A DNA stretch of 64,000 nt from Daedaleopsis sinensis (GCA_033807695.1 CM066300.1:186001-250000); one strand, 5' to 3'. Positions 20,212-34,013 are shown, counted from the stretch's first letter. Numbers and translations: made by a program. Notes: generated by a model not told the origin, from the sequence alone.

Positions 20212-22441
20212 ATGACGCGTACGATCTACGCAGGAATTGACCTGTCGCAACTCCGGCAGCTCACTGACCTCATTTTAGCTGCAACCTCTGAGCTCGAACG
20301 GCAAGCGAACTCGACATTTCCTGCCCGAACTGGCACGAGGAAAATTGAAGGCGAAGCGCGAGCACCTCTCCTTACCATTGCGAGTGCAGCTGGGCAGCTG
20401 AGTGCCTTGGTGAAGCCGCCAAGCGTGTATGTGGCCGAGGTTGCCACTGCGGTCAGTGCTTCCTTGCTCATGACCGATTGTTCGTGAGACTAAATTATAC
20501 GTTGCTGATGCATGGCTGTTCAACGACGCCATAGGGCTCCCTCACCAACGCTTTACGTGTTGCAGTCGACGCCTCTGTCCCTGAGATCATCCGGGCCCTA
20601 AGCGGACCGAACACGCAGGCTGGCGTGTCCGTCCACGACATCGCTGAGCTTTGTGGCGTGGAGAGCTCGAGACTCTGTACGTTGAGACTAGCAACATTCA
20701 TCGTACATGCATAAATGGACCAACTGACCCACCTGCGTCCAGCTCGAATACTTCGCCTGCTAGCAACGCACCATATCTTTCGCGAGTGCCCGCCGCTTCC
20801 TGCTTCCCGCCTAGACGACATGTTTGCCAATACCCCTACGTCGGCTGCGCTCGACTCTGGCGCCCCGCTTGAGGACGTACTCGCTCCGCCGGGATTGAAG
20901 CGTTGGAGTCAACGAGGCGTATCTCAGAATGACTGCGAAAAGCATGATCGGCTAGAAGCGTACCAGGAGAGTATCGAAGAATGGGAAGACGAAGACGAAG
21001 AGAGCATCCGTCAACGATGGGAAAAGAAATTTGGCCGCGCAAACGAAGCTGCCGCCTTCGCTGCACTCACGAGCCTTCTGTACGTTTCGATATCGCAGCA
21101 TGTCTGGATTGGTGGTCTCGCGGCTCACTCGCTCGCGACTGTTCACCGGTCAACAGCTCGGGCCAAGTGAACGTCCATCTCACCGCACTCAGAGATGCGC
21201 TCTTGCCCACCGCATTCCCCGGTTCGCGCGGGCGCACACCCGCTCTGCAGGCAATTCGCCACCGTCCGATGGACGACCCGCTCAGGGCGCCGTTCAACTT
21301 CTTCCGCGCCCACGTAGGCGCGGCAGGCGAGGAAGGCGCGGACCCGGCCACCATGACGATGTACGCGTGGCAGAGTCTTCCCCAGCACAAGCACCTTCTG
21401 CAGCGCTTCGGCTGCGGCATGAAAGCGATGGGCGACTTTACCCCAGAAGACGCGATCTTGCGCGGTGCGTTCTGCGATCGCGACTCGCGAGGATAGCCGG
21501 AGGAGGCACTGATGTTGAGCGACGCCACTGTGATCGTTGACAGGTTTCGACTGGTCCGCTCTTCCCACGGAGTCGACCGTTGTCGACGTGGGAGGAGGCG
21601 TGGGGAGCGCGTCCCTGCAGATCCTGCGCGCAAACCCGCAGCTGAAGCTCGTCGTGCAGGACCTTCCGGACTTCATCGGCGCCGCGCCCAAGGTACGCCC
21701 GCCATGGCCACGAGGATCCACATACCTGATCCGTCCCTGCGCAGTACTGGGAGACACGCTACCCCGCAGCGATCGAAACCGGGCGCGTCAACTTCCAGGT
21801 CCGCGACTTCTTCCGGCCTCAGCCCGTCTTGCCTGGCGGCGCTGCGCCGTCGGCGATCCTCATGCGGATGATCATGCACAACTGGCCTGATGCGGAGTGT
21901 GGCACGATCTTCGGTCATGCGCGTGCACTCGCTGGCCCGGACACGCGTCTCGTCATCGTCGATAGTATCCTGACGCGCGCGTGCCCGGAGCCCTCGACGT
22001 CTGCGGACATCAAGGGCAACGGCAACGAAGGCACACATGGAGAGAGCTGCTCGAAGGCGCACGGAGAGGCTCCATATCCGCTGCTCGCAAACTGGGGCAC
22101 AGCCAACGGGTTGGCGTACAAGCTCGACATGATTGTGCGTGGTGCCGTTCATTTCTGTTATCAGCGGCGGCGATACTGAGGATTGACAACTTGTCTTCGC
22201 TATGACGTTGGACGTTGGTTAACGGTTGGCGATAACATGGATTCGCGTGGATCCTCCGTGCTGCGCTGCCCGTTGGCCTGTACGGGAATCCGCTGCCGCG
22301 CAGATGCTTGCCCACCACAACGCGTCTGAACGAACGTTCACTGCGTTTGAGAACCTCCTGGAGAACAGCGGATGGCGGATCGAAGTGCTGCACTCAGTAT
22401 CAAAGAGTTGGATGCCCCAGATCGTCGCCGTCCCGATGTGA
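20212..22441 (+). CDS. SAM-dependent O-methyltransferase (plant/fungal type)
   Basis: Transfers a methyl group from S-adenosylmethionine to a hydroxyl of a small molecule, probably phenolic or polyketide; cytosolic by lack of a signal peptide. The start MTRTIYAG lies at 20212. The N-terminal helical dimerisation and winged-helix part includes SVHDIAELCGVESS and RILRLLATHHIF (about 20745). The Rossmann part has the glycine-rich SAM motif STVVDVGGGVGSASL (about 21567-21615), VVQDLPDF, and the HNWPD motif carrying the catalytic His (about 21879). The last exon (22304-22441) gives MLAHHNASERTFTAFENLL and ends in VAVPM, a common ending in this family. About seven introns join in frame. Between the dimerisation part and the SAM fold there is an unusually acidic, charged stretch (EEWEDEDEESIRQRW) not typical of close relatives I know. 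Confidence 0.85.
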
Positions 22442-22864
22442 CGAGGATGTTTCTATGTCGGGGATCAGTCTGACGGGTCCAGTATTGAGTGAGTAGCCAC
22501 TTACCTTATGGCCCAATCATACGAACGAAGTTGATACATATGTAGGCAGACCCGGTATCTTCGCTGTCAGCAAATGCGGTGCAGCAGCTGAGGATTTTAG
22601 CCTCATCGGAGTATCTCCGGGACTGTGGGCTGCAGGTGATCAGATCTCAGAGAATACGCCGATCACAGAATGAGAGCAGTCCTCGGACGATCGGGCTTTG
22701 CATCCAGAGGAAAATCCACGGCGAGACTTCGATTCAGGCAGATGGGGGCGTACGAAGTTAACAAAGAGTACGATAGTGCAGGAACAATGCGTATGAGAAA
22801 GCATAACAAGCGACATGGGGTAGCACGGGAGGGAATAGATGTCGCAAACACGCCGCGGACGCGC
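22442..22864. other. intergenic between convergent genes
   Basis: 423 bp between the 3' ends of the methyltransferase (+) and the acetate transporter (-). Small open frames only, no domain seen. Confidence 0.5.
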
Positions 22865-23834
22865 TCAGTCGACGCGGCCCTTGGGGATCTGGCCCAGTGG
22901 GAGGACGAACCAGCTGTTGACGGGGTCACTGAGGAGCTCCGCGGTGCCCACGTAGAATGCGACGAGGGCGGTGATGATGCCAAAGGCACCACCGGCCTTT
23001 TCGAGCGCTAGGGCGGACGCGGTGACGAAGTGTGCTGCAGGGAAGCGTGCGCGTCAGGGTCAGGTTTCCAAGCATGTCAGGGCGCGGGGGTTCACGTACA
23101 TAGGCCGAGCATGAGGAAGGTGATGGTGAGGAAGAAAAATAGAACGACGAGACCCAGATTCCGGCGGAGAGATGCCACGCTGTCCGATGCGTCAATTGAT
23201 CAGCGCTGATACGGTTCAAGGATTGTCAAACTTACAGGAGGAGGAAGGTGATGATGAACCATGTCATGAGGTATATACCGAGTGCAGAGTTGAGTTCGTC
23301 GAGGTCAGTGTACGCGTCGAGAACGCCTGATCCCGGGAGGAAGATGGTCGCGAACGACATCCAGAAACCGCCGTACATGGTGAAGGCTGCGAAGGGTCAA
23401 ATTCGGCATCAGCTCCGGGCGCCGGAGGGAAGTTCGCACTCGGAACGCGCGACTTGCGCGCGTACGGGAGGAAGACAGGCACGTACCGGTCGCACCAAAT
23501 GTGTTTTGGGTGGCAAACTCCCACATACCGGCGACGAACTGCGCAAGGCCCCCAACGAAGAGGGCCATGCCGAGAACGACGTTAGGGTGGGTGATCCCCC
23601 GTGCCTGAACGTTGTACAGGGACAGGATGAAGGTCGTCGACGCGAATCCGAACAGCCCACTGCGCGTATGCCGTGAACAAGCGTTTTGGGCGCAGAATAT
23701 GACGAGACTTACAGAGGTCCGGGGTTCCCAAGCTTACGATAATACTGAGTCTGACCGAGTCCGTACCCTGCGGGCGGGGGGTTGGCGGACGCCATCTCGG
23801 GATCGCGCTTCTCGTTGTGGCCGTGGTGGGACAT
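22865..23834 (-). CDS. GPR1/FUN34/YaaH (acetate/succinate) transporter
   Basis: Plasma-membrane transporter of the family containing yeast Ato1/Ady2 and Aspergillus AcpA, which move acetate or ammonium-linked carboxylates. The start at 23834 (MSHHGHNEKRDPE) gives a short polar N-terminus, then the family signature NPGPLGLFGFASTT, where relatives usually have NPAPLGL. Six hydrophobic segments can be followed through about four introns: TTFILSLYNV, VLGMALFVGGLAQFVAGMWE, FTMYGGFWMSFATIFLP, GIYLMTWFIITFLLL, LGLVVLFFFLTITFLMLGL and GIITALVAFYVGTAELL. The end PLGQIPKGRVD at 22865 is close to the usual family ending. Length is about 230 residues, as expected. It converges with the methyltransferase gene. 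Confidence 0.9.
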
Positions 23835-26800
23835 TATGGATGAGGGGGCTGGGGAGGCGGAGAGGACGGGTCGACGGGGGAGGAGGTGGGGGTGGACTCG
23901 CAAGACGAGTTGCGCGACCCTCCGTGGTAAAATCAACCTTATGAAGAGGGCGCTTACCTAAGCAGGTTAATAGCCTACGACGCCAGATCAAGCGTAGCGT
24001 GTCCGGCTGACTGGGCGTCACAGCGCACAGCGCGATCAACTGCGGGGTAATAAGTACCGTGTCTGGGGGTTCACGAATCTTACGGAGAGACTTGCCCATC
24101 GCAGGTGATCGCACAATTCTGGGCTAGTTGAAATTGAACGGTCCCATGAGTCGCTAGTCAGTGCCAACCAAAATACCACGATCTTCTGTCGGTCATTTGA
24201 TACTTACCGCAAGACGGCACTCCTTCTCACCGTCAGGGGTTCCCGAGCAGGCCGCCGACAGAGCGCGAACGAGGCCGGGCACATCTCGTTGCTTCTTGGC
24301 AGGTGTCAATGTCGCTCGGCAGCACAAGACAGGCATCGTGCAAGGGACAGACACTGTGCAATTCCAGGGCCACAACGACGGACGAAGACGCTAACAATTA
24401 CGAAGCTGACTGCTGTGGGGCGAACAGGGAATCAGTCACCGTTTCAGACGTCGCCGTCGGATATAGAATGCGTATCAGTACTCACCGGATATACATGCGC
24501 ACCCGCACTATCCGCGCGGTCGCCTGCGTCCACCTTGCACCCGACATCAATGAAACATGTTCCCAGATTCCAATGGCGGCGAACGCAGCCAGCTGGCCTT
24601 TGCCTCTGCCTCGGATGCGCTAAGGAGCGTGTATGGCATGGGCGCTGTGCTTTCCTAGGCAATCCCTCCGCCAGGGTAGTGGAGATGGTGCGAGTAACTT
24701 TAAGTATGGCCGGCGCCGAAGAGGCGAGGCGACGTGTATGTGAAGACATCAGAAGAGCCCTACCAAGCCAGCCCGAGCGCGTATGTGGTCGAGAGCCGGT
24801 GAAGGAGGACAAGGCGCCTCGGCGGTGCTCGAGGGTGCATAGAGCGAAGTCTTACAGCGAGGGAGGAGAGGGAGAGATTAGTCACAGTTGAGGAGGAGGA
24901 GGAGGAGGAAGTTTTGACGTGGCCACAGGTAGCTTTATGTAGCGTCGCACGCCGCTAGGTCTCACCCAAGTCTCACCCCCCGCAGAAGCTTGGCCTCTTT
25001 CTCATGGGGGAGGTGAGCGACGGGACCACATTACCGCTTGAGATCGCAGGCGAGCGCATGACCTGACGCGCCTCTTCCAATCGGTTGCGAGAGGCTCCGA
25101 GTCCAATGAAGATTCGATTCGATTTCGAGAAACGACGCCGCAGACCGAGGATGTGTCGCGGAAGAAGATGGTGGCACAGGGTGGCACGCGAGCCAATGAG
25201 AGGCGGAGATAGAGGGGAGACTGACTCGGACGTCGGGACTCAGCGGACGAGTCGAGCGCGGTTTGACTCTGAGTCTTTGAGTTGCCGGCGCAGACGTATG
25301 ATTGGCGGGCCGTGGTGGGGGTGACATTCGCTCCATCTCTAGGCTCGAGAGAAGGTTGCTCGGGCCGCGTGCATACGAGGACCCAGGTTGACAGGCTCCG
25401 ACCCGGAATCCTGCCCAGTGTGTCTGCGAGACATACCACTCAATCCAACGCAGGAAGCTTGAAGGCCCGAAGGGGTGTATGACATAGGTAAAGATACTCA
25501 CATTGTCATAGGTCTCCCAACATGAGGTATGTGTACGACAATATCGCGCAACACTGTATGCCTGACCGGAACTGAACCCAGGAACCGCAGATCACAGCCT
25601 ACACTTGAAGTCTGGATTTTAGGACCGTATGGGCATGCCGTGCATGGGTATGTTGATTCCAATCTATACTTTGAGACGTCACTTACTTCAGTATCAACAA
25701 CGGCAGTCGCCAGATGTATCGCTCACCGATTCCTGCACGAAGAAGCCGCTCGAACTTCCACTGCGCACATACAACTTGCTTGGAGCCGTCCAGAGTTCGC
25801 AGCAGACCAGAGAGCGTGGCAGGCAAAGCAGTTCGGGACGATGGTAGTGGTACGAGATCAAGAGCAACTCTCCCCAAAGCACTCCGAGGTTCTCAATCGC
25901 GTTGGCTTTCCGAGATGCTCCACCGACAGCATCCGAAACGGCCTCGATGTCGAGCTTCCCCGTTCGCCCGAAAGCCGGAATATGGAAACCGCCTCTTTAG
26001 GAAAGCATCGGCGCCGAGCGGTGCAAGTCGGAACATCTCCTAGACACGGAAATGCAGCGGAACCTGAGCGGAACGCAGGCGGAGAGATCAGCTTTGCGAG
26101 CTCGCTGTCCGAGATGTCCCGCTCGTCGGGCGCGCCAGCGTCGGGCAGCATATGGGCTGATGTCGGGATTGGAAGTTTGTCGGCGGCTTTCCATAATCCA
26201 TTGGGAGGTCGGTCTATGAGCAATGCTCACCCCACGTTGTAAATCAGTCGTAGACACCGCCCGAGACGTCCCGAAGGACCTCTCGGATTCGGGAGAGATA
26301 AACACGTGCTCGGAGGCCTCCGGGCGGCTAGATCTAGCATTAGCGCCGAGTCTACAACTTCTTGACCCAGAACGTCCAACTTTGAATTTGTCTACTTAGG
26401 AAAACGCATCAATTCAGAAAGAACGACTTGAAGAAGTAGCTGTGCGTAATGCTGGCCTTTCTCTACCATAGCAAATCGCTGACTCGCCTCAGACCGAAGT
26501 TCTCTCTGCCAGTTCTATACTAGAGTCTAGCACTGGCCCCCAGCGCCAGGTGTCATACTTTGGTTCGTGGATACCTTGGTCCAGCCTCGCCGAGACCATT
26601 GCAGCATCACCGAGTTCCGTCCCATTTCCTTGTAGGCCCCGTCAAGCCAAGAGTCTGACTCCTTCGCTGATCCATATTCCATCGTGACCTGATCATCTGG
26701 GGTAAAGTGCGGGGCCCCACAAAGAAGACCAATTTCGCTTCAACCCCTGTGGTCAGTCACCGCGTTTTACATTGTGGACGCCGTCTCTCACCGTTCCCCC

Positions 26801-26953
26801 CGCGCAGCACGCGTCACGCCGACAGTGCCCTAGAAGACGCGATTTGTATTTCTCTTGCCTGGTTAGTTCGCTGAGCAGCTCCCGTGGTACGGGTACTCAC
26901 ACGATAATCGCAGTAACTTGATCTCTGGCGGTGTACGCCTGTTACGGCACAGA
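23835..26953. other. 3.1 kb without a recognised gene
   Basis: Contains the promoter side of the acetate transporter and of the NAT9-like gene. A (GAG)n tract lies at about 24890-24908. The longest frame, 237 codons at 25529-26242 (+), overlaps an open minus-strand frame and shows no known domain; its composition (Ser, Arg, Ala) does not favour a real protein. A decayed gene could be hidden here but I could not identify one. Confidence 0.4.
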
Positions 26954-27986
<1,033 letters not shown>

Positions 27987-28817
27987 TATTCAGCCGCTGG
28001 TGAATGTCTTCGACTATTGACGTCGGGCCCTGAAGCGCGAGCTTGAGAGGGATGTACATAAGTGTACACACTCAGGCTCTAATACTATTGCTACCTTGAA
28101 TCGGGCCGGTGGCGTTGGGATGGTTTCGGGAAAGTCCCAGAAGATGTGGAAACGATTCGGAGAGTCTGCAGAGTATACAGTATGACTTCGTTCAACGAGT
28201 CCCTTCCGTGCTCTCATCCATAAATATTGTTACCAGCCTTCGTTCGAGTACTGCAGTTGAGGTTACGAACTGAACACTCATTGTAGCTGGTCGATAGACA
28301 TTGTAGGACCCACGGCGGTTATCTACGCGCCGGCCCGTCTTTCCGTCCGGCGTCCGCATGCGCCGCCTTCCCGCTTCCCTGCTCCTCTTTCCCTCGCGTC
28401 CATGTCGATCCATTCAGTCCGTTCTCATTACACTGCTTCTTTCCGTTGTCCGCCTCTGCACACAGCCCTGCTGTCTGTTCATCAAGCAAACATCGCAGCA
28501 GCTGAGGACGGCCGGGATTCTAGGCTGGTTGGCGCGGAGCACATGAACGCGATGGACGCGAGTCGCCGCCACCACCCGCGGGCAGCTGACCAGGATCCTA
28601 TCCCAGATCCGGCCTTGGGAAGAAACGATCCTGTTTCGTGACGCGGATGGCCAAGCTCAGTGCATGATCAGTAATCTGCCAGGCTGCGGGAGCCCGCTCC
28701 TAGGGCTCCGTATAAATACTCTCCCGCCCCTGCGTCATTTGCTTCCCATATCCCCAAGGTTCCCCTCCTCCTTCTCCCACCACCACCACCACCAACCACC
28801 ATCGCACAATTCACACC
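27987..28817. other. intergenic and ALDH promoter
   Basis: 831 bp. The right third holds the aldehyde dehydrogenase promoter: a TATA box at 28710-28717 and a pyrimidine-rich, CACC-repeat leader just before the start codon. No convincing gene in the rest. Confidence 0.5.
28710..28717 (+). promoter_or_regulatory. TATA box of the aldehyde dehydrogenase gene
   Basis: GTATAAAT about 105 bp upstream of the start codon at 28818, followed by a CT-rich tract, the common arrangement in strongly expressed fungal genes. Confidence 0.55.
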
Positions 28818-30927
<2,110 letters not shown>

Positions 30928-31058
30928 GCATGGATCTCGAAACGTGGTTCTGTTGTCAAATGGTGTACTTGTACCTTCTATACCTCCTCATGTATTCGTA
31001 GTACTAGCGATCAATCGTTCTTGCTCAATAAGACACTCTCAAACTGCTAGGCTGCGCC

Positions 31059-32360
31059 TCACCCAACCAAGATCCAGCTAGTCCCGCATCCCGCCCATAC
31101 GTCCACTACGTCTCCGCCTCCTGACGTTCTTCCCTCCGGGGGCCAAATCCTCACAGGGACGCTTGCGTCTTCCGTCACACCCGTCCCAAGGTTCCCATGC
31201 TCGTTCCAGCCCCAGCCCCACACCTCCCGCCGCCCCGCCGTCCTAACGACGCACAAGACGTGCTCGCTGCCGCACACGACTTTCTCGACCGGCCCGGGCA
31301 TGCCTTCCACGACGGCAGGCGAGGCACGCGGTGCCTCTGCACCCGCGGTATCCGTATGCGGGCCGCGACCGAGCTGGGAGTGCGTGTTGCTGCCCGTCGC
31401 GGCGACGTGTCCCCCGCGGAGGAGCGCGTACGTCCCGTTCCACGTGCACGCGACCTGTTCGACGTCGCGCAGGGTGTCAAGCCCCGAGAGCTGGTGTTTG
31501 CGGGCAGAGCCCAGCCCTACGACCTTCTGCGAGGGGGCGCTGAGGTAGACGGTGTGCTGGGTGCCGAGCGCGATGGCCGTAATGTCTGCTGGGGAGGGGA
31601 GCGGAACGAGGTGCGGGTACGGGATGGACGGCTGGGGTCTGCCGGGGGCCTTGGGGGTGGAGATGGGCCCGAGCTGGCCGTGTCGCGAGGTGCCCCAACC
31701 GAAAACACAGGTGTGGGACGTACCGTCCGGGAGGGAGAGGCGGACGCGCACGACCGTGTGGTGCGGGCCCGCGGACAAGGAGAGTATGCGCAGGACGCTG
31801 TGTGATTGCACGAGGTCGGCCGGGAGGCGGGCGCGCAGATCCACGACGTGGACGTGGTGCTTGGCTGGATTGGAGCTGCTGCCGATGCCAAGATTCCCGA
31901 AGTCGTTTGCCCCCATGGACAGCAGCACGTCGTCGCGGTCGCGCGCGGGATTCGAGAGCACGGCGTAAGATGTCTCCCAGCCTGCAGCAATCAGACATGC
32001 ACTGTATTCCGTCCTGGGGTCTTCGCCGACGTTGACGTCCTCCAGACGTAGATTCAGTGGACGAAATACCGCGGTGGCATGCCCACCGTCTGTTTGTATC
32101 GCCGCGGCGTAGGAGGGTCCGAGTTGCCCTCTGCTTCCGTCGCCGCAACCCCACAGCTCTGTCCTTCCGTTTCGGTCTTGCAAGAGTGCCAGTGTATGGT
32201 TCGAGCCGCACGCGATCTGCAGAATCGTCTCGATGTGGGCTGGTAACGTGCCCGGACGAGATGTTGAAAATAAACATGGGGTGAAGACGTCCGCGTCATC
32301 GACGGTGCCCGTCCCCAGTTGGCCGCGAGCGTTGGACCCTGCCGAGAGAAGAGAAAGCAT
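31059..32360 (-). CDS. RCC1-repeat (beta-propeller) protein
   Basis: 433 residues in one exon, start at 32360 (MLSLLSAGSNARGQLGTG). It is built of RCC1/ATS1-type repeats; repeat units with the GxNxxGQLG or GxGxxxQLG core are at about residues 7-17, 70-82, 150-160, 225-235, 325-335 and 395-405 (SAGSNARGQLG, WGCGDGSRGQLG, GANDFGNLG, FGWGTSRHGQLG, ATGSNTHSQLG, GWNEHGNLG). Such propellers act as guanine-exchange factors or as scaffolds; the closest type by length is fungal Ats1 or animal SERGEF (DelGEF). It lacks the N-terminal nuclear signal of true RCC1, so a chromatin role is unlikely. The gene converges with the aldehyde dehydrogenase, with only about 130 bp between stops. Confidence 0.85.
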   Translation of the reverse strand: MLSLLSAGSNARGQLGTGTVDDADVFTPCLFSTSRPGTLPAHIETILQIACGSNHTLALLQDRNGRTELWGCGDGSRGQLGPSYAAAIQTDGGHATAVFRPLNLRLEDVNVGEDPRTEYSACLIAAGWETSYAVLSNPARDRDDVLLSMGANDFGNLGIGSSSNPAKHHVHVVDLRARLPADLVQSHSVLRILSLSAGPHHTVVRVRLSLPDGTSHTCVFGWGTSRHGQLGPISTPKAPGRPQPSIPYPHLVPLPSPADITAIALGTQHTVYLSAPSQKVVGLGSARKHQLSGLDTLRDVEQVACTWNGTYALLRGGHVAATGSNTHSQLGRGPHTDTAGAEAPRASPAVVEGMPGPVEKVVCGSEHVLCVVRTAGRREVWGWGWNEHGNLGTGVTEDASVPVRIWPPEGRTSGGGDVVDVWAGCGTSWILVG

Positions 32361-32370
32361 GATGGTAGCA

Positions 32371-32835
32371 CTAGGGTAGACTGCGTCGTCGCATCAGGAA
32401 CACCGAGAGCATGTACGGCCAGTTGAAGATGAGAGTTGGCTTCCTAAGTTGCATTATTAGCACAGTAGCTTCGTAAGTCCAACCACGAGGATATACCCGT
32501 GTTGGGCCCATTGCATCGTAGTTTGCGAATAGTTGGGATTCCGGCGAGAATTTGCCTCGAATAGGCTGTCCGGCCGCGCCCTGCCCTGATTTCGAGTAAC
32601 TCTGCAACGCGAACTCGAGGGGGAGACATTCTAAACTTCCGCAAATCGATAGCACGCGGCTGACATGCGACGCCGCGCGTCGCGTGCCGGAATCTCGCTC
32701 TACCGCGAGGTAGTAGATCGACTTACCACTAGGGCGCGACGGTGTTGTTGGGTGGATTGAAAGGATCTTGGTGAGAGAGGACGAAATGGCAGGGGACAAG
32801 CCGTTAAGCGCCACGGGAGCCTGGCTCTTCCGCAT
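32371..32835 (-). CDS. hypothetical protein, weak
   Basis: A 154-codon frame beginning MRKSQAPVALNGL at 32835, just upstream of the RCC1-repeat gene on the same strand. It has a basic N-terminus and a hydrophobic C-terminal segment (TLIFNWPYMLSVFLM). I recognise no family. It may be part of an unknown gene, or only a chance frame in the promoter of the RCC1 gene. Confidence 0.2.
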   Translation of the reverse strand: MRKSQAPVALNGLSPAISSSLTKILSIHPTTPSRPSGKSIYYLAVERDSGTRRAASHVSRVLSICGSLECLPLEFALQSYSKSGQGAAGQPIRGKFSPESQLFANYDAMGPTRVYPRGWTYEATVLIMQLRKPTLIFNWPYMLSVFLMRRRSLP

Positions 32836-32904
32836 TTGTCCTCTTCGGCTTAGTCAGCCCTCGTTCGGCACGCGCTCGCAAGCTCAGGCAAGCGTTCGGA
32901 TCAA

Positions 32905-32912
32905 ACCCCTCC
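32905..32912. repeat. left target-site duplication
   Basis: ACCCCTCC, identical to 34006-34013 on the other side of the element. Confidence 0.7.
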
Positions 32913-32953
32913 CAAGAGGGTGGCACCGGCAGATGCCGAGACCGGCGCTTGGA

Positions 32954-32989
32954 GGGGGAGGGGGGTCCCGGGGGTCCTTAATGCACTTG
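32954..32989 (+). repeat. subterminal G-rich repeat, left copy
   Basis: GGGGGAGGGGGGTCCC at 32954-32969 followed after a short spacer by TCCTTAATGCACTTG at 32975-32989. The same pair recurs in the same orientation at 33927-33942 and 33951-33965. Subterminal repeats are typical transposase-binding sites in hAT elements. The G runs could form a G-quadruplex. Confidence 0.6.
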
Positions 32990-33170
32990 AGGGATACCAC
33001 TGGTAAACACCGCCCAGACCCCCTCAAGTCCATGGTACAAGCTTTTCAACCGTCTATAAGAGCTAAAATGAGCACTCATACTCTCATTCCGTGCTGTTTT
33101 TCTCTTCTCAAGCTCATAATCTGATGTACTAACCGGGTCTAATCAGGCGCTTAAAATCTTGATATTCCAC

Positions 33171-33646
33171 CGTGACACCACCCTCCGCCGCGTGAAGTGG
33201 GCCACGGGACATACGACAAGCTCGAAGACGATGGTACGAACGTTAACGACGAAGACATTGTCATTGGAAAGACTGCCTCCATCTCTCCCGACAGTAGGAG
33301 CTCGGCCAGCGGACAAGGCCGCGACGCCCACGAACCGTGACACATGAATACATCAACCCCCACGCCATTCGCTCTCGTATGACAATCGGTCACTCGGTCG
33401 AGTGTTTGCTGTCTAAGTTTGCGACGCTCGTCTGAAACGAGGGTAACACGATGCCGTTCACGAACCTGATGGTGGAATCCGTCTCCAAATTCTTGCGTCC
33501 GCTGTCAGAAGGGTTACTAGTCGCGGGGGTTGGAGATCATGTACCACGGGCACACCACTCGCAAACTCCGGGCGCAGGTCTGCCTTGGACTGACCTACTA
33601 CCAGTGTCTCAAGCACATGGTCGACGACAAGATCCACTCGCGCGCT
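33171..33646 (+). pseudogene. RPB2: decayed fragment of RNA polymerase II subunit 2 (RPB2)
   Basis: Successive pieces match the highly conserved C-terminal half of RPB2: RDTTLR, then HGTYDKLEDDGT in another frame, EDIVIGKTA, ELGQRT in a third frame, then [25 protein letters not shown], a TGA stop at 33433 where the family has Gly, NEGNTMPFTNLMVESVSKFL, and finally [20 protein letters not shown] and [11 protein letters not shown]. About 75 codons of the normal gene are missing between ELGQRT and NPHAI (the segment with the DKFASRHGQKG motif). Frameshifts, a stop and a deletion make it non-functional. It is not the cell's RPB2 gene, which must lie elsewhere. It lies wholly inside the inverted-repeat element. 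Confidence 0.85.
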
Positions 33647-33920
33647 GGCAGACTCCGAGTCAAGTCAGTAGACTGTAGTATACTGGATGTCCAGATTCTC
33701 ACCCATCAACTTGAACTTCAAGGTCGTTCGCGTCTGATAGTGAATATTCTTCTTCCTACTGTACTTACAAACTACGATTCCATACATTGCTACTTGCAAT
33801 CTGCTGTCAGGTGTATGTTCCAACCGAATTCTACTAACCGTCCGCAAGGGAATAGGCGCTTCCGCTGCCATTTCGGGATATGTTATGACAGGAAATCAAC
33901 CCTATATGGTATTTTCCCAC

Positions 33921-33965
33921 GGGGGAGGGGGAGGGGGGTCCCCCGAAAACTCCTTAATGCACTTG
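33921..33965 (+). repeat. subterminal G-rich repeat, right copy
   Basis: Direct copy of the repeat at 32954-32989, preceded by an additional G5A run. It lies about 40 bp inside the right end, mirroring the position of the left copy although the orientation is not inverted. Confidence 0.6.
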
Positions 33966-34005
33966 GCCTACCCCGGTACTGAAGTCGATTTGTGCCACCC
34001 TCTTG

Positions 34006-34013
34006 ACCCCTCC
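34006..34013. repeat. right target-site duplication
   Basis: ACCCCTCC, identical to 32905-32912. Confidence 0.7.

Larger units (their letters stand above)
32913..34005. mobile_element. non-autonomous hAT-like element carrying an RPB2 fragment
   Basis: CAAGAGGGTGGCAC at 32913-32926 is the exact reverse complement of GTGCCACCCTCTTG at 33992-34005. The eight bases outside each end are the same and direct (ACCCCTCC at 32905-32912 and 34006-34013). A 14 bp terminal inverted repeat starting with CA plus an 8 bp target duplication is the hAT pattern; MULE or P-like elements also make 8-9 bp duplications. No transposase frame lies inside. The inside holds a degenerate piece of the RNA polymerase II gene RPB2 (33171-33646) and two G-rich subterminal repeats in direct orientation. 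Total 1093 bp. Confidence 0.75.

Noticed and set aside
17000..22441. A secondary-metabolite core gene such as a polyketide synthase or NRPS
   Set aside because: The ligase stands alone without carrier, reductase or condensation domains.
24890..24908. (GAG)n tract as a coding or regulatory element
   Set aside because: A short simple repeat in a region with no gene; treated as an ordinary microsatellite.
25529..26242. 237-codon plus-strand frame in the gene-poor stretch
   Set aside because: No domain, an open antisense frame of similar quality, and no splice-linked neighbours.
31197..32277. Long frames on both strands across the RCC1-repeat gene
   Set aside because: The 433-residue frame has clear repeated RCC1 motifs; the others are Arg- and Ser-rich shadows.
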